A stretch of 64,000 bases of DNA from Sulfuracidifex metallicus DSM 6482 = JCM 9184 (GTDB taxonomy: Archaea; Thermoproteota; Thermoprotei_A; Sulfolobales; Sulfolobaceae): NCBI GenBank assembly GCA_032834875.1, contig CP135238.1:1898001-1962000 (forward strand), given 5' to 3'. The notes below the pieces were generated by a model that was not told the origin of the DNA, made no database searches, and was given only the letters and a program-made list of their open reading frames with translations. Positions within the stretch are counted from its first letter, which is position 1. Every line of letters starts with the position of its first letter. A program made the position numbers and the translations under genes. Shown here piece after piece: positions 57,976 through 64,000 of the stretch.

Positions 57976-58278
57976 ATGCTAGAGAACGTGAAAGGAGTCT
58001 TGGGCGTCTACCAAGTGAAGGGTAAATCCCTTGTAAAGTTGTGGGGAGACGACTTGAGAATAGACAAGGAAAAGTTAGTTTCCTATCTCCTTGAAAATAT
58101 GGAGATAGGTTATTCTCAAGCTCCAAAGCTCAAAATGGGATCTTTCCTTGGTTACGCCATGATAGTCGATGATACTGGGATTGTATTCCTTAATAATTAT
58201 TTAATTATAACTGATCCCAAAAAGGTAAATTGGGATCACGTTATTCCTTATATGATGAAGGAGGTGACAAGAGCATGA
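57976..58278 (+). CDS. Roadblock/DUF2173-like protein, short form
   Basis: A 100-residue soluble protein with an alpha/beta roadblock-like pattern: GVLGVYQVKGKSLVKLWGDD at the start, then two helices, and SFLGYAMIVDDTGIVFLNN strands with ITDPKKVNWDHVIPYM at the end. I compare it with the small DUF2173 family found near sulfur-oxidation genes in archaea and acidithiobacilli; this is from memory of the pattern, not a search. It overlaps the next gene by 4 bases (ATGA). Confidence 0.5.
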   Translation: MLENVKGVLGVYQVKGKSLVKLWGDDLRIDKEKLVSYLLENMEIGYSQAPKLKMGSFLGYAMIVDDTGIVFLNNYLIITDPKKVNWDHVIPYMMKEVTRA

Positions 58279-58739
58279 AAGGAAAGGAAATATTAGGAGA
58301 ATTGAACATAAACCAAAGTGGAAAAGTAATAGGACATGCTGGAGACATCGAAAACCCGGAGGAGATAGGCGAAATAATATCATATAACTTAAAGAAAGGA
58401 ATGGAGGAGGCTAAAGACCTTGGTTTCTCTTCAATTCATGGATTTGCAATGATAGGAAGCGAGAGAAGCCTAGCCTTCATGAAAGGAAAGGCCTTAATAT
58501 TGGACACAAAACAAACCAGTTGGCAGGACATATTCCTTGGATATGTATTCTCTAAGTGGATCCTTATTCTAGGAATAGTGGTTACTATACTAGCGTTGGG
58601 AATTATGGCAACGGGAGTCTTCACTAACATTTTCACATGGTTCTCTTTAAATTCCAGACTATACTTTTCAATTGCTGCTCTGATAGTAGGCATCAGTTTG
58701 ATCTTCATGTCTAAAAGTGAGCTAAGCTATAGGTTATAA
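58275..58739 (+). CDS. Roadblock/DUF2173-like protein with two C-terminal membrane helices
   Basis: A 154-residue protein. Its first 95 residues are parallel to the preceding protein (SIHGFAMIGSERSLAFMKGKALILDTKQTSWQDI aligned with FLGYAMIVDDTGIVFLNNYLIITDPKKVNWDHV), then two membrane helices follow. The two genes are thus a soluble and a membrane-anchored form of one domain, coupled by an ATGA overlap. Function unknown. A scaffolding or signalling pair is possible. Confidence 0.5.
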   Translation: MKGKEILGELNINQSGKVIGHAGDIENPEEIGEIISYNLKKGMEEAKDLGFSSIHGFAMIGSERSLAFMKGKALILDTKQTSWQDIFLGYVFSKWILILGIVVTILALGIMATGVFTNIFTWFSLNSRLYFSIAALIVGISLIFMSKSELSYRL

Positions 58740-58740
58740 A

Positions 58741-58756
58741 CTTTTTTTAAAAAAAG
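58741..58756 (+). terminator. T-run terminator after the roadblock-like pair
   Basis: CTTTTTTTAAAAAAAG directly after the stop, a T7/A7 tract like that after tusA. It separates the pair from the minus-strand CaCA gene. The following 58757-59025 gap has nothing recognised. Confidence 0.55.
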
Positions 58757-59025
58757 AAAGTAATTTTTCTTTGGTTGCTTAGTTTTGCATAAATAATAAA
58801 ATATAACCTTTTAATCTATTAATTTACTCCTTACGTAATTTTATGATCTATTTTAATTTCTAAGTTTAGTGAGTTATTTTTTACTGTACTCTCACGCATT
58901 TAAAAATCTTGATGAAAAGGTGGAAAACAACTATGAGAGAAACAATGGATAAAGCTTTAATTTGATTAAGAAGATTTCCATCAGAATGATGAGAGCGACC
59001 GTAAATGAAGGATGAGATTATTCCT

Positions 59026-59970
59026 TTAAGCTGACGTGAAAGCTAAAATCGAAACTAAAATAAAATATAGAGATAACAACATCAATCCCTCTATTCTACC
59101 TAGCTTTCTATCCTTAATGAGCCATGTAGTGATTATGGTTACTAATATCACGGCTGCGAACTCTGTTCTGTCGCTTGCAAGTGCAACTCCACCGTATGAA
59201 AAAATCCCTATGATTCCTATCAACACGGACATGTTTTCTATTTTACTCCCTACAAAGCTCATTACTGCAGTAGTCACATTTTCTGGCGATTTCATGATAA
59301 GCCTTATAGCTGAAACCTTTTCTTCTAATTCTCCAGCTATAGGCATAAGTATAAGGGAAACTAAAATAGGAGGAAAACCAACGTAAAGCGAAAGGTTCTG
59401 AATGGCTGAAACGAAATAATCCGAAATAAATACCAACGGTATTCCTCCAGCTAAGAGATAGGCTATACCCTTTTTCATATTGCCTTCCTTTTCATGTTGT
59501 TCCAGTGATGAAAAGTGCCTATACCTAGATGTCACATAATAAATGTAAGGCATTAATGATATTACACCAGTTACCAAATTAAGTTCCCCTATAATAGTAA
59601 TAATTGAAAGAACTATTAACGATATTATTAAGGCCTTAAGTTCTAAGGTGAAATCCCTATCGAGTTTTACCGTGCTAGTTTTATACTTTAGAGAATAAGA
59701 AAGAGAGACAATTCCCATCCCCACCGTAAAGAGGATCATGTTTCCGCCAATTGCAGATCCAAGAGCAACTTGATAAAATCCGTCTAGTATTGCTACAATT
59801 ACGAAAACGGTTTCAGGAAACGCTGTCATCAGGCCCAAGATTACTCCTCCCGCCATTCCCTTATCTAACCTCCTCTCTAGTTCTTCAGTTCCTAAAGCCA
59901 GAAGTTCGGAACAAAGGCCAGTCAAAATCATTAGAACTGCGGTTTCAAGGACTAACGAATAAACGTTCAC
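59026..59970 (-). CDS. Cation/calcium exchanger (CaCA family)
   Basis: A 314-residue protein of about ten helices with two inverted alpha-repeats. Repeat 1 is GLMTAFPETVFVIVAILDGFYQVALGSAIGGNM and repeat 2 PIAGELEEKVSAIRLIMKSPENVTTAVMSFVGSKIENM; each has the ion-binding acidic residue (PE, ELEE) of sodium/calcium or proton/calcium exchangers. Probably exchanges a divalent cation for protons. It follows the membrane protein at 60027 at a distance of 56 bases and may be cotranscribed. Confidence 0.8.
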   Translation of the reverse strand: MNVYSLVLETAVLMILTGLCSELLALGTEELERRLDKGMAGGVILGLMTAFPETVFVIVAILDGFYQVALGSAIGGNMILFTVGMGIVSLSYSLKYKTSTVKLDRDFTLELKALIISLIVLSIITIIGELNLVTGVISLMPYIYYVTSRYRHFSSLEQHEKEGNMKKGIAYLLAGGIPLVFISDYFVSAIQNLSLYVGFPPILVSLILMPIAGELEEKVSAIRLIMKSPENVTTAVMSFVGSKIENMSVLIGIIGIFSYGGVALASDRTEFAAVILVTIITTWLIKDRKLGRIEGLMLLSLYFILVSILAFTSA

Positions 59971-60026
59971 TAATTCCTCTTAAGTTCGCGATCCCTTTAA
60001 GCTTTAATCTGAAGGCATTTCCCGTT

Positions 60027-60842
60027 CTATGTGCTTCTTTTAGGCTTACCTTCTTTACTGGTTTTTTCTCTCTGTTCTAGACTTCCGTAACTTATTCTAA
60101 AATTCTTGGGAATCTTTGGCTTCATCGAATCAAAATTTAACTTAAGTGCTATAGCAGTTAACGGAGGCAATAATACATATGCGAGGAAAAGTGCGGTATC
60201 ACCTATCGGACTGAAGAATACGATATTTGCAGCAGGTATCGCTTCAGCTAAAAGAATTGGTATTGATATACAACAACTTCCTCCACCTATAACGCCGAAA
60301 AGTGGAGCGAGTATTATAACCTTGGTCCTTTTAAGCATGCTGGAGTATTGTAATACCTTTAAGATGTTAGCTGTAACTAAGGTAGCTATAACTAGACCCA
60401 TGGATAATGCATAAAATGATAATTCAAAGTAATAGTTAGGTGGAAATCCTCCCACAATTGCGGGATTGAGTATTATATTGTAAAATAGCGTGAGAGGAGA
60501 GGAAGGATAGAACGGAGAGTATGTCATTGCAATGAATGGAGAAGAAACATGAAACAATACACCATAAATACCTGTGAGAAGTTTCTCAAGCGCTATACTA
60601 TAAACGAAGTAATGCAAGGCTAAGTATCCTGTGAAGATAGACAAAGTTAGTGTTGATATCTTGGACCTTATCAAGGAGACCTCAGGTTTCAGAAACTTAA
60701 AGGTTAATACCAGTAATGATGACCAGAATATCAAGTTTCCAACGATAACATAAGCGAAATAGCTTGGAGAGTCTGGTGTTATCCAGAGGATTAACATCCC
60801 TAAAACTATGCCCATTACTTGATAAAGAATACTCTTTTCCAC
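60027..60842 (-). CDS. Polytopic membrane protein with G-x-SCC-x-S-x-P motif, paralog A
   Basis: A 271-residue protein with about six to seven helices, an extracytoplasmic loop rich in Pro and Tyr ([16 protein letters not shown]), and the segment [16 protein letters not shown] before the last two helices. Paralogous to the protein at 61726 (GVISGTSCCLSLPSII at the same place). The vicinal Cys pair in a membrane segment could bind copper or heme, or form a disulfide. Not recognised as a named family. Genes for a Rieske protein and sulfocyanins lie next to it. Confidence 0.6.
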   Translation of the reverse strand: MEKSILYQVMGIVLGMLILWITPDSPSYFAYVIVGNLIFWSSLLVLTFKFLKPEVSLIRSKISTLTLSIFTGYLALHYFVYSIALEKLLTGIYGVLFHVSSPFIAMTYSPFYPSSPLTLFYNIILNPAIVGGFPPNYYFELSFYALSMGLVIATLVTANILKVLQYSSMLKRTKVIILAPLFGVIGGGSCCISIPILLAEAIPAANIVFFSPIGDTALFLAYVLLPPLTAIALKLNFDSMKPKIPKNFRISYGSLEQREKTSKEGKPKRST

Positions 60843-61001
60843 ATGGCTAATTGTACTTAATGCTTTTTAAAATTTCTTTTCTATTTAGGTTATCTTTAGA
60901 TAATAACCTTGGAAATTAAAAACGTATAACCAAAATAAAACAAGATAAGAAAAATATAGAAGAATATTTCTATTAAACTGTTGTTACTGCCTCAACCATC
61001 A

Positions 61002-61616
61002 CTATGAAGAGGAAGAAGTTGAAGCTTGAGCTATATTATTATATACTCCATAAAATAATCTATTAAAGCCTAGAGCATAGATATCTCCAGTGGAACTGTC
61101 GTATTCTAGCACTAACATAGGAAGATACTGATTCGGATGCCCTATTACTGGCATGCCGTCTCTAGTTACGTCGTATTGAGAGTAATGATACGGACAGACC
61201 CCACAATGGGTATTTGGATCATATTGTACTGGTCCGCCCATGTGAACGCATACCGCACTATATCCTACTACATCTCCATTGGGGCCTACTCCTCCTATTG
61301 AAGGAGTTCCAGTTCGGACGATATATGCTGAATATCCCATGTACGTAACTGGCATTGGATTGCCAACTTGTAGTTGGCTATAATTTGCGACTTTCTGTTT
61401 TTGATAAGCCTGAACTGATGTAACTGGTTGAGTTACAGTTACCTTCTGAACCTCTGGCTTCACTACAGTCTTAGTTATCGACTGAGTCTCCAGCTTCGGA
61501 AACGCATTTCCACCTATAAGAATTCCCGCTGCTATTCCTGCTACTGCAGCAGCACCACCCACTACAACAGCTCTTCTATTCGGATCTACCTTGTCTTTGT
61601 CATTGCCCTTTGACAT
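61002..61616 (-). CDS. Rieske-type protein without the disulfide cysteines
   Basis: A 204-residue protein with [19 protein letters not shown], a twin-arginine-type signal and anchor. The 2Fe-2S ligands are seen in CVHMGG (C-x-H) and [12 protein letters not shown] (C-x2-H). In the usual Rieske CxHxGC and CxCHGS the disulfide cysteines stand at the sixth and third positions; here they are Gly and Tyr. An extra Cys (CGVC) lies just before box 2. The lack of the disulfide, as in some arsenite-oxidase-type Rieske subunits, usually lowers stability and potential. Two similar paralogs, soxL and soxL2, in this window keep the bridge. Confidence 0.75.
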   Translation of the reverse strand: MSKGNDKDKVDPNRRAVVVGGAAAVAGIAAGILIGGNAFPKLETQSITKTVVKPEVQKVTVTQPVTSVQAYQKQKVANYSQLQVGNPMPVTYMGYSAYIVRTGTPSIGGVGPNGDVVGYSAVCVHMGGPVQYDPNTHCGVCPYHYSQYDVTRDGMPVIGHPNQYLPMLVLEYDSSTGDIYALGFNRLFYGVYNNIAQASTSSSS

Positions 61617-61725
61617 ATTTATCGATTAAAATTAGTTATCTTTCTTAAAAAAGTGTTAATATATATGTTAGCCTATTCATATTTATTTTTCTTGTTTAAA
61701 CAATATAATCGTGAAAAACTGTGTT

Positions 61726-62523
61726 TCATTTCCCCTTTGGATTTGCCATTCTTCCGTTCAAGGTAGTCATCGTAAGTCTACGAATGACCTTGTTTATATC
61801 TCTTAAGTTAAAGAGAAGAAGAGCTAGGGAAGCTATAGGTAAACCAAAATAACTGAAGGTGAAAAATATTGGCGAGGCTAAAATTGGGACAACACTTGAG
61901 AAAGTACCAGTTGAAACTGCTGCAACGTAAATTATAATAGAAGGTAATGAGAGGCAGCACGAGGTTCCAGATATCACCCCTAAAGAAGGAACTGCAGTAA
62001 TGGTAATTAGGGATCTCTTTCTCTCCTTTATTAATTTTCTCAGTTCGATTATTCGCTGTACGTTTGCACCTATTAGAGTTGATAGAAGCAAACCTAAAAA
62101 GAGTGAATATGGCGTAACATCACTTTCGTAAGGACCTATGAAGGAAAAGAACGCGGGACTAAGACTTACCCAGTAAACGAATAAATATGGAGGCGTAGGG
62201 ATGGAAGCTCCTACTCCGTAACCGAAGTAGGGAAAGAAGTTGAATCCACCTAGAATTAAGTTATAAAAAATTCCATATAATGTCACGTGGAAAAATAGAT
62301 AAATTGAGAAAGGTACCCAATACGCTTTGGTCTTCTTAACGTCATTCCATACCATGTTTAAGAATTTATTGGGTATCAATAATGCAATCGCAGACCAAAA
62401 GAACAGAGATGAAGCGAAAGAAGCTGGCAACAAATCTGATCTATTAGAAATTGCATAGAAGACTAAGGACAAGATAATAAATGAAATCGGTAAGTAAACC
62501 TTCTTTCGCAGATCAAGCTTCAT
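61726..62523 (-). CDS. Polytopic membrane protein with G-x-SCC-x-S-x-P motif, paralog B
   Basis: A 265-residue protein with six to seven helices, aligning in order with the protein at 60027-60842: short N-terminus, paired helices, a Pro/Tyr-rich loop (GASIPTPPYLFVYW), and GVISGTSCCLSLPSII. A basic tail ends it. First of a minus-strand group B, Rieske, A, with gaps of 110 and 160 bases. It is divergent from the sulfocyanin gene. Probably part of the same redox unit, by position. Confidence 0.6.
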   Translation of the reverse strand: MKLDLRKKVYLPISFIILSLVFYAISNRSDLLPASFASSLFFWSAIALLIPNKFLNMVWNDVKKTKAYWVPFSIYLFFHVTLYGIFYNLILGGFNFFPYFGYGVGASIPTPPYLFVYWVSLSPAFFSFIGPYESDVTPYSLFLGLLLSTLIGANVQRIIELRKLIKERKRSLITITAVPSLGVISGTSCCLSLPSIIIYVAAVSTGTFSSVVPILASPIFFTFSYFGLPIASLALLLFNLRDINKVIRRLTMTTLNGRMANPKGK

Positions 62524-62783
62524 TACAAATAACCATTACATAAGGCTATTTTAGTTTTTATTCCTTAATTAATTAGCTAGAACTAGTAATCAGCTTAAAA
62601 CTCATATTAAAAATGCTAAAAATTAAAGTGAGGAATAAATCCACTCTAGTTTGAATTAATATAGATACCTGATGGTTTTAGACTAGTTACACTATCTCTT
62701 TAATTAAATTATAAATAAAAAATTTTTTTCTTTAAAAAGGCTGTTATGAAAAGCTTATTAAGCATTAATAAAAGTTTTCTTTG

Positions 62784-63458
62784 ATGGCAAAGTTTAGTAC
62801 TCTGGAAGTAACTGTAGTTGTAATAGCAATAATTTTAGTAGCAGTAGCAGGATATTACATAGCAGTAAGAAGCTCACCTATAGACATAGGATCACATAGT
62901 ACCACAGTAACAGGAATACCCATAACAGTAAGTGAAACGTCTACAAGTACAAGCTCAAGTACGACATCTACAAGCACGACAACAACGTCTACAACAACGT
63001 CTACTTCAATACCTTCAGGAGCTGTAATGTTGCCTTTCGACTCTTCAAATAAGACAGTATTCCTGAATTTGGTAGCATTAAGTACAGGGAATCCATACAA
63101 CTTTAATGGGACTAGCAATGGACAACTTCACATATACATACCTGCAGGATGGACCGTAATAGCTACGTTCACTAATCAAGAAGGGCAAATACATAACTTG
63201 TTGATAGTCCAGAACACTACTGCTATACCAGGAGACGATGTAGGACAGGATGGAACAATAAAGCTATACGTGGGTGCTACATCTTCGACGTATTTGTATG
63301 ACGGAATAAGCGGAGGGGCTAGTGCAAGCGGTTCAGTAGCGCTATCTCCAGGGATCTATTGGTTCTGCTGCGGATTTGAAGGTCACGCTGCCGCTGGAAT
63401 GTGGGGGGTTATAGTAGTATCTTCCTCAGTAACTACTCCATATTATACTATATCATAA
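62784..63458 (+). CDS. soxE: Sulfocyanin (blue copper protein), copy 1
   Basis: A 224-residue protein: N-terminal membrane anchor (residues 7-28), a Ser/Thr-rich linker with many TST repeats (about 50-80), and a cupredoxin domain. Copper ligands are in IHNLLIV (His) and the C-terminal [15 protein letters not shown] (Cys, His, Met). This is the sulfocyanin pattern. It carries electrons to SoxM-type or other oxidases. An in-frame TTG one codon earlier is less likely than the ATG at 62784. The gene-symbol is by family, not by a proven ortholog. Confidence 0.88.
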   Translation: MAKFSTLEVTVVVIAIILVAVAGYYIAVRSSPIDIGSHSTTVTGIPITVSETSTSTSSSTTSTSTTTTSTTTSTSIPSGAVMLPFDSSNKTVFLNLVALSTGNPYNFNGTSNGQLHIYIPAGWTVIATFTNQEGQIHNLLIVQNTTAIPGDDVGQDGTIKLYVGATSSTYLYDGISGGASASGSVALSPGIYWFCCGFEGHAAAGMWGVIVVSSSVTTPYYTIS

Positions 63459-63591
63459 TCTTTTTTATTTTTTAAGTTAAAAAACTTTCTTTCGGTAAGA
63501 TTTTGTTTAAACTTAATCCATTTCTAAATATCTTCTTGAAAATCTAAGTTAAATATATATACTAGATTTTTTTAATTTTTATTGAAGTAAA

Positions 63592-64000
63592 ATGAGTAGG
63601 ATAGGCATTGCAGTTTTGGTGCTTATATTTGCAGGTACGGCATTTATGATAGGATTTCTAGCATATAACTTTCAAATGGTTACATACCCAATACCAACTC
63701 ATAACAAAGCTGAAATACTAACTACTACCAGCATTGCTACAAGCAACGTCTCGCCTACCAAAGTATCTGCAAAAGATATGTTGCCTTTCGACTCTTCAAA
63801 TAAGACAGTATTCCTGAATTTGGTAGCATTAAGTACAGGGAATCCATACAACTTTAATGGGACTAGCAATGGACAACTTCACATATACATACCTGCAGGA
63901 TGGACCGTAATAGCTACGTTCACTAATCAAGAAGGGCAAATACATAACTTGTTGATAGTCCAGAACACTACTGCTATACCAGGAGACGATGTAGGACAGG
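63592..64000 (+). CDS. Sulfocyanin, copy 2 (runs off the right edge)
   Basis: Starts at ATG 63592 behind AAATATATATACTAG. The first 62 residues ([20 protein letters not shown] and on, with a short [11 protein letters not shown] linker) differ from copy 1. From the codon at 63778 ([11 protein letters not shown]) to the window end, the DNA is identical to copy 1 from 63027, at least 223 bases without a mismatch. The C-terminal copper site is beyond the edge. Confidence 0.85.
   Translation, partial: MSRIGIAVLVLIFAGTAFMIGFLAYNFQMVTYPIPTHNKAEILTTTSIATSNVSPTKVSAKDMLPFDSSNKTVFLNLVALSTGNPYNFNGTSNGQLHIYIPAGWTVIATFTNQEGQIHNLLIVQNTTAIPGDDVGQ

Overview
This is a chromosomal window from a thermoacidophilic crenarchaeon of the order Sulfolobales. 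The evidence is the full cbsAB-soxL2-soxN-odsN cluster, a soxABC quinol oxidase with a divergent soxL operon, sulfocyanin genes, a thermopsin-type protease, DUF1286/DUF1404-type proteins, the gad-kdgA-kdgK-gapN branched Entner-Doudoroff operon, leaderless or GAGGT-led genes with TTG/GTG starts, and AT-rich promoters. The gene set recalls Metallosphaera/Sulfuracidifex-like genomes, but the species cannot be settled by reading alone.

Layout. 1-3554 (minus): two radical SAM enzymes, a metallo-beta-lactamase-fold protein and a U32-family protein in one overlapping operon, plus a winged-helix-like protein. 3935-9584 (plus): cytochrome b558/566 genes cbsA and cbsB with an easily missed 28-residue membrane peptide gene between them, then Rieske soxL2, cytochrome b soxN and odsN. 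9900-17222: metabolic and stress genes (hydroxyacid dehydrogenase, TPP enzyme, frameshifted glycosyltransferase, peroxiredoxin, pirin, RNase HI). 17417-24421: the second respiratory locus, a minus-strand soxL operon with five small membrane proteins, divergent from soxABC. 24504-32985: DUF1404-type protein, ClC channel, MFS carrier, M20 peptidase, small heat-shock protein, SF2 helicase.

33000-48060 is accessory DNA. It holds a VapBC pair, a truncated and a full-length tnpB, several decayed tnpB tails with omega-RNA-like ends, pseudogenes of a flippase and an FkbM methyltransferase, glycosyltransferases and a molybdopterin enzyme. It also holds the most interesting locus: an AT-rich three-gene operon at 45176-47464. 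A 41-codon peptide gene with a Cys-containing C-terminus is followed by a radical SAM/SPASM-like maturase and an MFS-type exporter overlapping it by 4 bases. I read this as an undescribed RiPP (ribosomally made, post-translationally modified peptide) system. Tails of one tnpB family, in the same orientation, lie on both sides of it.

48059-64000: AAA-type ATPase, truncated DUF1286 protein, thermopsin-like protein with six C-terminal repeats, Entner-Doudoroff operon, a TusA/roadblock-like sulfur-linked group, a CaCA exchanger, then a cluster of two paralogous membrane proteins with a G-x-SCC-x-S-x-P motif around a Rieske protein that lacks the usual disulfide cysteines. The window ends in two tandem sulfocyanin genes whose copper-domain DNA is identical as far as it can be seen. 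Overall the window joins two quinol-oxidising respiratory complexes, copper/Rieske electron carriers and central sugar catabolism, interrupted by a transposon-scarred accessory island.
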